Shown: one piece after another, positions 1 through 9,606 of the stretch
How positions within the stretch are numbered: position 1 is the stretch's first letter
Layout of the letters: every line of letters starts with the position of its first letter
NCBI GenBank assembly: GCA_963678705.1
Contig: OY783208.1
Coordinates: forward strand, 10,335,282 to 10,399,281
DNA from: Panorpa germanica
Taxonomy: Eukaryota > Arthropoda > Insecta > Mecoptera > Panorpidae
Length of the DNA stretch: 64,000 nt
Reading direction: 5' to 3'
Notes under the pieces: generated by a model
What the model saw: the letters and a program-made list of their open reading frames with translations, nothing else
Told to the model about the DNA's origin: nothing
Database searches by the model: none
Made by a program: the position numbers and the translations under genes

Positions 1-1716
1 ATCTTTTTGATAACACGCATAAATTAGAATATTTAAACTTTGGATTTAATTTAATAAAAAAATTGCATTTACCTGAAAAATTAGAAAAGTTGAGGCTTGT
101 CATGTTACATCACAACCAATTACAGTCTATAAAATTACCAGCGACAACGAAGAAAAACATAGAGGTGTTAGATTTAAGTCTTAACAACTTGACTCACCTG
201 GACGAATCGTTTCAATATTTAATTAACCTTCGCGAATTGTCATTAAAGAGAAACAAAATGAAAAGTTTTTCTTTGTGTATACCTAACAGCTTAACAAATT
301 TGGATATCTCTCAGAATGAACTTCATGAGGTAGCTTTAGATAAATTCTGTGGCTCTGTGACTCGGGGGAAGCTGCGAATGGTAGATTTATCTTCTAATCA
401 GTTCACATCTTACAATTTAACGCAGAGCAACAAATATTTACAAGAAACGCAACCAGATTTGAACGAAATTGATTTAAGATTTAATTCCTTGAATGCCGAC
501 TCAGTGAAGCATATTCAAAATTCTGAATTGCGTCATATAGAATTTCTAAAAGTTGAACCACAGCAAACAGTTGACGTCAAAGTCAGTCCTAACGAGAACA
601 TGAACGGGGAAGGGAACACTTTATGGATAGTTATAACTTCGGCTGCACTGGCTGTTGCTGTATTTGCAGGTTAGAATTACAATCCTTTTTATCCTAATTG
701 TAGAATAGGTAATCCCCCTAATAATGGCGGCCTACAGTCTTAATTCAGAGAGAGTTCAAAGAGTGGGGATGACAGCGTTTTATGTTCCAGGCCGATGTTT
801 TCCTGAAACAAACATAATTAAATGTAACATAATTTATAAATTATATTTCTCTTAACATTCTCATAGCAATTTTGTGCTATTTTAGTTATTTGTCTCTGGT
901 ACACATATTTCTTCCTCCGTACCTCCATAGTAAATATTCAAGGGCACCACATTTTGACATTATTCCGTTCAGAAAATGTTTCTCGCGAAATTTACAGCGT
1001 AGCACGGTCTTGCAGGAACCATGTGTCCGGTATGTCCACGTTACAGCATCATTAATAAAATAACACTGACCTGGAACATAAAACGCTCCCTGTACATCCA
1101 AAGTAAAATAAATTTCAAATTTATTGAGTTCAAAACATAATTAAAACATAATTAAGTGTTCCTAACTCATAAAATTAATAATTATTACATAGAAAACTTG
1201 TTCCTTTTCAGTAATTGGCGCCATTTTGTTTGTATATAAACAATAGAGAAGGACGAACCCGAACCGAAATGTCAACGACGCAGTTATGTTAAATGAGCTT
1301 TATGACCAAGTATGACCGCTGCCTACTTATTTAGCGGTCCTGCCTGATAGTACAGGTACGTAATTAGAGAACGCCCTACGTGAATTGAACCTAATTATTG
1401 AAAAGTCAATTAGTTGCTTTTACAAGTACATTGTGTAACATTGTTACCTAAAGCTTCAAATACAACAATTAATCATTTAATTAGGTATGTTCAATATTAA
1501 AAATTGATGTGTTTTTCGAATGTTTTAGGTCCCCAACATCTAAAACAAGAGGACATGGCTTTATTGTTTCTGAAAAATGTTTTTTTTATTTTTAGTTTTT
1601 TTTTAACCTTAGCTTATATTAAACTTGGATTAACTGGCAGTAGTTTATATTACATTTATACGTTCAAAATAAAAATCTTTTTTTTACCATTTAAAATTTG
1701 TTTTTATTGTTTTTAG
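1..1716 (+). pseudogene. LRR transmembrane receptor-like gene, 3' part (copy A, broken)
   Basis: The reading frame is open from base 3 and runs off the left edge, so the real exon starts upstream. Exon 1 (to 669) encodes several LRRs with the family block ending FCGSVTRG, then a transmembrane stretch ending in AVAVFA. Intron 1 is 670-1211, exon 2 is 1212-1355, intron 2 is 1356-1528 and exon 3 starts at 1529. The ectodomain part is open, but exon 2 has a TAG just after the membrane (VYK-Q-stop) and a later TGA after ELYDQV. Exon 3 has lost about 50 bases, including the family's terminal YEEI motif, so its frame drifts on to a stop at 1716. It is closely related to the copy at 61.6-63.2 kb, with which it shares the TGA after Q-V. 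I infer a recently duplicated pseudogene. Confidence 0.75.
775..1086. mobile_element. Intron-1 MITE-like element, copy A
   Basis: The left end reads GCGTTTTATGTTCCAGG and the right end is its inverse (CCTGGAACATAAAACGC), about 310 bp apart inside intron 1. The same arrangement sits in intron 1 of every plus-strand copy that retains that intron. No open frame is present. I read it as an old small DNA element copied along with the gene. Confidence 0.6.
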
Positions 1717-2020
1717 TTAATACTTTTAATTTGTAATTATATTTCTTATCAGCTGATATACTTGTTACAGAAAAACCATTAATGGTCCTATTTTTGAGCC
1801 AAACATGTAAACAAATAAACAAATACACCTGAATATTATAATATACTAGAGGTCCCGTTTTGAAGCGACGTTGAATAAAATAATTTGTAGTTTCAAATTT
1901 GAATTCCACATGATTAAATTAGAATGTGTGACTTGACTATAACGGCCGTCGTTTCTATAAAATGGCACTGTACTCGTATATTGATAAAGTTCGCTATCAG
2001 GTCCCTCAAATGTGGAATTA
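1717..2020. repeat. 3' flank of copy A, duplicated at the right edge
   Basis: No gene. This stretch closely resembles 63,200-63,640: the same GGCAGTAGTTTATATTA segment, the same GAGCCAAACATGTAAACAAA segment and the same GTGTGACTTGACTATAA segment in the same order. It ends with a short interspersed repeat containing TATATTGATAAAGTT (about 1,975-2,020), which recurs in both orientations across the window. Confidence 0.7.
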
Positions 2021-2560
2021 TTTAATCAGGGAATGCAGACTTATATGTAAAATTGCATCCCCTATCTGATTCAATACTTAGGCAACTCGAATATTTATTT
2101 CGTCGTACTTTTAAAACTCAATATTTTGAGTTGTCTCACTAATGAACTGCACAATCGATATTTTTTTATAAAAAATGTAAAAAATCTAACTTTAAAATAT
2201 GATTTTACAGTCCGATTTGAATCATTTCTAATCAAAACGGAAATGCGGTATCAGACCCGCTCCGTGCGTCCATCGAACAACGAACACAAACCACCATTAC
2301 GCAGCTAAAGTGTAAGGGCCTCTCACACTGGTTCAAAATACTTGCAGCGTCTATGTTATTCAATAGAGTGTGGAGTGTGGCATTTATTGAATAAAGTTTA
2401 TTTAATAACAACTCCAATATTCGTTAATAAAACAGTCGGCATCGCTAGTAGACAGTTACAGTGTGAGAGCAGTCTTAACCAACACACAGCGCTGGTTCCT
2501 ACGTAAGCCCGGTCTGCCTTACAGGGGATCCGGATGCGCACAACCTCATGACCCCCTCTT
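2020..2560. repeat. Downstream module (family E), copy 1
   Basis: The block contains GGAAATGCGGTATCAGA, CATCGAACAACGAACACAAA and GCCCGGTCTGCCTTACA, and it recurs at about 15,120-15,900, 37,960-38,280 (cut), 57,060-58,200 and 63,640-64,000. Inside it, CTCTCACACTGG (about 2,320) and CAGTGTGAGAG (about 2,458) form terminal-like inverted repeats 160 bp apart, suggesting a small DNA element embedded in the module. No gene was seen. Confidence 0.65.
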
Positions 2561-3690
2561 ACTCCACTTCTACTTACATGACTAAAATTTAACAAAAGTT
2601 AAGAGGCATGTACCATAATTTAAGTTTGTTAAAATAAGAAATTAAATTTAAATTCGATATTAATTGAATTTTATAAAATTATACGTAACTTAAAACATAT
2701 TTTTTTAAATTTATTTATTTAAATTATTTAAACGGCCTATATCCGATGCTAAGCCCAATCACCGTCGATCTCTTACTATGTCGGCAGTTTTTGTGATGAC
2801 GTTGTCTCAAATATGTGTACTACATCGCTGCCATTGTCAATTAAACTTTAGTAACGTACGTTAATAAACGTTAGCGCAACGCATCGTTTAAGAGTCACAC
2901 GATGTAACAACACAATTGATGATGACGTTGACGTTGACTTTGACGCAACCCTTATTCGTCGTTGAAAACCACGTGATGACATGACATTCACTTTATTGTT
3001 CTTTACGTTGTGGGAAAAAGAGATAGACTTATACAAATTATTATAGAAAAGAAAGAGATGGAAATTATAATATATAATTGAATATATTTTAAATATTTGA
3101 CAAGTTATGTTTTCTATTGAACCTATACAATCAGGTAAAAATCGCGCTGAGCAACAACTAAGCCTACTGTTATGAAGGAACCGAACAGCCGATTTCAGCT
3201 GGAGGAGAATCTTTGTCGTAACCGGTAGTGAGAATATTCCAGTAAAGGATGGATTCGAAATATGTCACGAGCATGATGCTATTGAAACTCTTGTTAAATG
3301 TTCCAATGACTTAAATGAGACCCTACAAGACGGTATCGATTGAGTGCATTGGTTTAATTAATAAAATCAAAATTCCTCGACCCCCTTAAGACATTTTGTC
3401 TTCAAATCCAATTCAACGAATAAACTAAACTATGTTAACGTTATCTACGAATTTGCTGTAAAACAAAGCAAGAAAAGAACCGGAAATCACACTTTGGAAC
3501 CTTGCTCCAAATATCACTAATATGGTATTTTTATTATAGTTCAAATTACGAGAGTTCGGCGGCGACTCATACTTAAAACAAGTTGTGGAGTATAAACTGG
3601 CGATATAACTAAAAAGCACTGACTCACTTAATTTTCTATAATGTATATAGAAACGAATAAGATAAAATTCATTATCGTGTTATAGATTTA
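2560..3690. other. Intergenic, partly duplicated elsewhere; no gene seen
   Basis: About 3,010-3,060 and 3,145-3,230 match 58,600-58,640 and 59,205-59,290 (shared TAGAAAAGAAAGAGATGG and AACTAAGCCT segments). About 3,380-3,505 matches 53,670-53,775, 4,970-5,040 and 16,765-16,835 (shared GAATTTGCTGTAAAAC and AAGAAAAGAACCGGAA). These are pieces of the duplicated LRR flanks. Open frames here are short and have no recognisable content. Confidence 0.5.
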
Positions 3691-5900
3691 TTCTGAAGAA
3701 GATTTTCTTTATTCCTACTAATCCTTAGTTTTCATTTTTTTTTTTTAATTTTCTTGCATTTTACGTAAATTAAAACTTAATTTATTTAACAAATATGTTT
3801 TTTATTTATTTATATTTTCTATTTTTAGTCATAATTAATTTTTAATCTACTACTATTCTTATCAGCTATAAAATCATTACAGGACCCGTTTCCGAGCCAC
3901 CATACCAAATTCATAATATTTTGACTGCAGTGTCCTTGGGTTCGATTCTCGGACCAGCGACATATTTTCTGTGTGTGGTTATAATGATATTTAATTGATT
4001 ACGTTTTCGCACAATCATACATTTATTTATTGTCAAAGTAGCTTTCAGTATAAAACGAGATTGAGAGAGTGTCTTTGAATTAAATAAATATTAGTAAACG
4101 TGTTTTGGCGTTTTTATTTTATTAAATATTCAAATGTTGGCAGAGTTATAGCTATATCAAATTTTAATTTCAGTTTTGCCGCTTGTTTTACAAGAAATAA
4201 GTAGTAATAAGTAATCAAGATTATTTTCCTTCGTTATATAATACTTCATGGGATACACAAGGCAGCTGTTATTATAGTCACATGTCTTGGAATGTTCTAC
4301 AACATTGAATCACAACCCAACCCCAACCCAAGAGACAAAATGACTTTTTTAATAGTTAATATCTTCTAAAATGTAAATAGGTTCTGGTAGTCAACTTTAT
4401 CAATATACAGTTCCGTTTTATGGAAGTAAGATCGATGAACCCAAAATGGTCATTAGAGCTATTTAACGGTGATAGTTATCAAAGTAAAACGTAGAAAAGA
4501 AAATAAAGAATCTTTTCTATTTATTATCTAGTGCAAGCATTGGACGTGTCATTTCTTTCGGGTTGCAATTTATCCAGCAGCAGAGCATATTGTCGCACCA
4601 TTCGAGGAGCTTATCAGAAATCATGGCGAGAAACAGCCTCCGGATGGGTTTTCAAGATGTAAATAGCGTTTGTAGATTTTGTGCAGTTTCCCATTAAATC
4701 ACAATAAAAAAGAATTTGTGCAATCACAATGTCCTAAAACTAAATTAATTAAATTAGAAAAATCTGCAACATAAAAGAAAATACTTGCGTGAATTTAAGG
4801 TTTATTTATACATAACTAATATACAACGTTTTGTGACCTATTTTGAGTAGCAATTTGAGTAACCTTGGGTTTTTCCTTCTTCAAAGAAATACAGTTTGTT
4901 GTGTTTTTGTTTTTGCAATGACTTAAATATTTATTTATTGAATTAAAAATTCTGGAGATCTTTATATGATAACGTTATCAACGAATTTGCTGTAAAACCA
5001 AGCGAGAAAAGAACCGGAAATCACACTTTGGAACCGAGCTCTAGTGAGACGCATACGAAATTATATTTTGTGTGAATCATTTTTCTTCAATTTAATTTAT
5101 TAATGATTTTTTGTTCGATTTAAAAAAATCAATTTAATTAAAATAATTTAATGACTTGACATTCTCATACCCAGTGGTTCGTGGTTCGATGTTCTTGATA
5201 CAATTTGCTGTTGTTTTTTACGTAAAATATATGATATATGTAATACACTGAATATAAATATTACAAATATGTAGAACCTAATTAAGTATATATAAAATAC
5301 TTTTCGTATAAAATTTGCCGTCATTATGGGTCCATGACAGTGACGGTGGTGTAAAGAAGTTAAAGCGTATTACAGTAGAAACGAATAACAACTTGTGGCG
5401 ATGAATCTCGTGGTATTTCGCTTGAACAACAAATATTAGTAATTTCCGGTTTGTTTGTTACCGCTTATACTTGGAAACGTTCGGAATTAGCGAGTGTTGG
5501 CGAAAGGACTTGATGCTTTGGGTATAGGCTACGGTGACGGCTGGGTAGTGAGAGTTCGATTTAAGAGGTATGAAGTCGCTGGTAACGCGATCAAGGTCAT
5601 TTTAATTAACAGAGAGAAGTTTTTATTTAATTCGGAATTATTTTAATTTTATGACGTGGACTTGTGTCCAGGGCTCGGTGTGGCCTTTCGTTCAGGCCGT
5701 TTTGAAATTTAGTTTTACAATAATGAATCGTTATAACTTTAAGGTGACGATAAACGTGAGATCGAATAAGTTGTTATTTTTGTGTTTTGGAACACCGAAT
5801 GGATTATTCATGCGGTATTATCCTAATTTCAGGTTTTGCTTATTGCATTAATTATTTGTTTTGTTATCATCGATGCAAAAAGGATTTTTATTGGCATTCT
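3690..5900. repeat. Orphan LRR-gene downstream flank (ghost copy)
   Basis: The block follows the order seen downstream of the 9.6-12.9 kb gene: GAAGATTTTCTTTATT (compare 12,925), a tRNA-like B-box GGTTCGATTCTCGG at about 3,950 (compare 13,160), the R repeat at 4,262-4,478 (compare 13,492-13,690), AGCATTGGACGTGTCATTTC at about 4,536 (compare 16,309) and GTGTCCAGGGCTCGGTG at about 5,665 (compare 17,799). No LRR exon stands in front of it, so a gene copy was probably deleted and only its 3' flank remains. It also carries an unoccupied version of the site that holds a transposon at 17,816. Confidence 0.55.
4262..4478. repeat. Interspersed repeat R, copy 1
   Basis: An approximately 200-bp unit starts near CTTGGAATGTTCTACAAC and ends near AGAGCTATTTAACGGTGAT. 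Related units are at 13,492-13,690, 23,910-24,100, 32,318-32,485 and 38,720-38,925. Reverse-orientation units containing TATATTGATAAAG followed by CCTCAAATGTCCAATTA are near 1,975, 8,935, 14,950, 32,645, 35,810 and 63,600. It is non-coding and probably a small DNA element. Confidence 0.5.
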
Positions 5901-7548
5901 TTTGAGTTGTTATTATTGGGATTAATCTAAGATCTCTGGATGCAACATATAATGGACAAACTAGTACTACCTTAAAGAAACAAGATCCGCTAAGGATGGT
6001 TTGTAACCGGCGCTCGGCTATAGTTTTAGTAATTAGTAGAAAGGAGACCCATGTCGTAAACATAAGAAACACAAAACATAAGACAAAAGGGCATCCACAA
6101 GAAATTTAAATGAACCACTGTTTCAATTACGTAACTTTAAATCGATAACAAAGCTAAGACAGCATTTACACTCTGTGCATGACGTACGCGACTTCTTAAT
6201 GCAGTGAACTATTGAATAAATTTAGTTTGGTCACTCAAACCTTAGATTTAAAGTGGACTGTATGATTTGTTAAATTCAAAGAGAGATATAATATTTCTTG
6301 CTATTACGCATAGTTTGTTGTTTGATACGATAACAATAGTTCAACTAACTATATCTATTGTATTGCGACGGGAGATTTGAACTAGGTAGTAATGATACTA
6401 TACTATGTTCTGACAACGATAGGTTCTACTAACTATATCTATTGTAAATAAGTTTAATAGTACGAGGTTATATTGAATATAGTTTGTCCTCCTCTAAACA
6501 GTTTGATAGCGGAGTGGTCTGAACAACATTTTGTGATGACAGTATGCCTATTACTAGAAACAACTAGGCAGCGGTTTGGTTGTATTAACTATTTGTATTA
6601 AGTATAAGTTTATTTGTCATATTTTATATTTATTATATTATTAACATATGGTCGTTTGTAGATTGTTACGACTTTGAATAGATAAACGGTGCCAAATAAT
6701 TAAGCCTGTACGGAAATTGTATTTTTATAATGTTTAAATAATAACATCACTCTGTATTTACCTAATATAAATTTGATGACGTACAGCTCAAATATCAATG
6801 AATATTGTAACTATACGAAAAAAGGTCTTTTTATTTAACCTCCAAGACAACAGCTCGCATTGGTAAAATTGATATAACTATTTACGTTGATTTTAAATTC
6901 ACTTTAAAATATGGTTTTTATAGACTCCATTAAAATACACCTTATATAAATTGAAGAAAATACGTTATATTTTTAAATGAATATTTTACTTAGACATTAG
7001 CAGCATATGTTATTTTATTTGAAGTTAAAATTATTTCCTTACGACTTTACACTTAATTCGTAGATAACGGTAATTGTTACGACGGACTCACATTACACAC
7101 TTATTAACTAAATTAAACATACGGACAACGCCGGTTGATACAATCGAAACATGATGGTAAGTCCCTACTATCAGACTTCTAAAACTTATATCACAACTTC
7201 AGTATTTTTCTTTGGTCATTTCTTATAATTTTTTCTTTTGTTTTTTAATTCTCAATCTCAAACCAAACCCTTCAATAATTCAATAAACATTCAACATCGA
7301 CCATCAATCAACGAACAACAACGAAATGGAAATGGTAAAATAAATAGAATTATTTATTTACGACAAAAATTTGGAACACAGAGAACTTATATATAAAATG
7401 AATTAGATTTTATATGTGAATGCTAATTTTGAAATATAAAATTTGCATTGATTTTTGAGAGGTAAACTTAATTTTATTATTGACAATATTTTAATTTTAA
7501 TTTTAATTTTTTTAGGATTGTATTCTTAACACACTCCGTGTCAGTCGA
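5900..7548. other. AT-rich intergenic DNA without recognised content
   Basis: I see no gene here. A short direct repeat (CTAACTATATCTATTGTA) occurs near 6,345 and again near 6,431. No convincing terminal repeats, splice-linked exons or RNA genes were found. Confidence 0.4.
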
Positions 7549-7775
7549 TTTTCTTATTTACACACATCAGACTATCATTCCAAATTGATAAAGGAATAAT
7601 AATTACAGGTCATGAGTTGGCACAAACGATGTAAAAGTCGCGAATCGGAAGTAGTGGTTTAAAGGAAGACCGCAGGGCGCTCGGGAATTCGTAACCTGAT
7701 AATCGACAAGCTTTCAGATGTATCTTAGTTGATGCACAAAATTAGACTTCTGCTTAAATTTAAATAAGAAACATA
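7548..7775. repeat. Dispersed repeat, inverted partner at 26,985-27,240
   Basis: Shared landmarks on opposite strands include GATGTAAAAGTCGCGAATCGG, AGTAGTGGTTTAA, TAATCGACAAGCTT and GTTGATGCACAAAATTAGAC. The 27-kb copy carries extra sequence between landmarks. It is non-coding as far as can be read. Confidence 0.55.
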
Positions 7776-8104
7776 TATCGTTCCTACTTAGTTCGAGTCT
7801 GCTACCAAGAGACGCTATATAGCCGTCTCACGTGTCCTGCACTCAAGTACCCCATATGTTGATTCTCTGAATGTTGTGTGTGTGTTATTATGCATCTCAC
7901 TCTACATTAAGTAATTAGTAGTCTATTTATTTATGAAATCCGGCGGATTACATAAAACGAGAACGAAGAAGACAAGTAATGGAACGGATTCATTGGTTTC
8001 ACATTAATATTACGAACGAACTCAAAGAACGAATTAACTTCGTAACTCGGGGTACCGCATGTTCACCCAGTCAGAGAACTGGAAGAACTTACTACTCATT
8101 TGTG

Positions 8105-8360
8105 CATTGCAATAAATTATTATTTTATTAAACGAACAGTTGTACCCCAAATCAACTTTGCAACGGGCCTCTCTTTTGTTCACGCTGCCCCTGACTAATT
8201 CATTTAAATTGTTTTGTAGATTAAAAACTTTAAGTCAAGCAATGGCATCTAAAAGGGAAACTTGAAGAAAATGTTTATCAAAATGACCGCAATTAAAAAT
8301 TATCAAAAAATTTAACAAAAGGAAAAGCGAAACCGTTGGCTTATTGAACAAACTGTGAAA
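8105..8360. repeat. Upstream flank block shared with 59,450-59,660
   Basis: Both regions hold ATTATTATTTTATTAAA, then CACGC and CTGACTA, then GAAAATGTTTATCAAAATGAC and AACAAAAGGAAA in the same order. Each lies upstream of an LRR copy that lacks the usual ATG (9.6 and 59.9 kb), so the two copies appear to form a sub-lineage. Further on, to about 8,930, no gene is seen; 8,400-8,470 resembles 13,800-13,880. Confidence 0.5.
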
Positions 8361-8929
8361 CTTTTTTAAAACATGAAAACGTTGAAGCGTGTACACTGTC
8401 TGCTAACCATTAGAAAAGTTGATAGAAATTATTTTGTCTTTCAATTTGCCGCCATTCTGAAATACAGACCACGTGGCCCCTTAGAAACGGCCCTGCATAA
8501 GTAATACCAACGTCATAATTTCATAAAAAGTGTTTGATCGGAAGGGCGCGCATAATTTGTGAACCCTAAGGGTACGCCTAAGTACAGGGGGCGTTTTTAA
8601 CAGACCCTCGGTTCAAACGAACTAAAATAATCACCTATTTAACATTTGACTCAATCAGATCTAGGAATATTATTTTTTATAACATGTGCAGTGCATTTTC
8701 TTAGAACTGCTTAACAAATTTAGACAACAATTCGTCTTGAAACAAAAATTAATAACCGGCTCTTAATTCTAATGAGCTTATTAAATGAGTCTATTAAATT
8801 TGTATTAAAAATAGGAATAATTTTAACAGTGTAGATGGTAACCATATCTGCGTTTTACAGGAATAGTATTCCAGAAATTTATACGAAAATAAGATTAGGT
8901 TAATGGGGAAGTATACCACGTATTAATTT

Positions 8930-9060
8930 CTATAAAACTGTTCAATATACTGATAAAACTGGCTACCAGGACCTCAAATGTCCAATTAATTTTATTAAGT
9001 CACTGTATTTTAGCAGATATTAACAAATCAATTTTGTCCCTTTAATTATTAAAGAAATTA
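8930..9060. repeat. Interspersed repeat R, reverse orientation
   Basis: It contains ATACTGATAAAACTGGCTACC and GGACCTCAAATGTCCAATTA, then TTTTGTCCCTTTAATTATTA. A similar unit stands at 14,950-15,075. It is non-coding. Confidence 0.5.
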
Positions 9061-9179
9061 AAGTTAAGAAGATAAGTTCGATTGATGCAACAGAGAGTAA
9101 AAGAGACGCATAAAAGAGCTAGTTGAACGTCAGATATTACCTACAGCTGTCACGTGCAATACATAAAGTTTTGATGTTA

Positions 9180-9606
9180 TGGTTTTTTATTAGGCTACAG
9201 ACTTAAATACTAACCGATTGACGTCAAAGTATATTATCTGTTCTTTCCTGTACAAATTGTTCAATGCAATAAATAGCAAAGTGCATTCAGTTAATATTTT
9301 GTGGTCCGAAAGGCCCGGGTCTTGCTTTTGTTCGGACCTGCCTCTCAGGAAATTCCAGGTTGTAAAATAAACGGATGCAAAACTAAATAAAATAATTGCG
9401 CAAAGGAAATGCAATAGCGATAAGCCGATGGAACCCAATGGCAAAACGTTTCAGAAAATAAAAAGTAAAATTAGTTAGTAGAGCGTCGTTTATCTAAGCA
9501 GTGCTTGTTAAGAACTACAGTGTGGACAAAGTGTTAGTGACGTGTGTTTAAGAAGAAGAATAAAAGTTTGCTTTATAGACTATTTTTGGGTTTTATCAAA
9601 ACTAAA
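9180..9606 (+). promoter_or_regulatory. Conserved 5' flank of LRR copy at 9.6 kb
   Basis: This block is shared with 19,310-19,706 and 60,380-60,767. Common landmarks are GACGTCAAAGTAT, TGCAATAAATAGC, GTTAATATTTTGTGG, GGCCTGCCTCTCAGGAAATT, GGAACCCAATGGCAAA and TCTAAGCAGT. Conservation upstream of three diverged genes suggests promoter plus 5' UTR. The AAGCAGT near 9,497 could lie close to the transcription start, but that is inference. No canonical TATA box was assigned. Confidence 0.45.

Noticed and set aside
775-1086. Small extra exon in intron 1 (GTTCCAG before GCCGATG)
   Set aside because: The acceptor-like sequence is part of the inverted terminal repeat of the intronic element, and the exon 1 to exon 2 join already gives a continuous membrane helix in phase.
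5651-5851. 66-codon frame MTWTCVQGSVWP
   Set aside because: It lies in a duplicated non-coding flank; the homologous block at 17.8 kb is interrupted by a transposon and has no matching frame.
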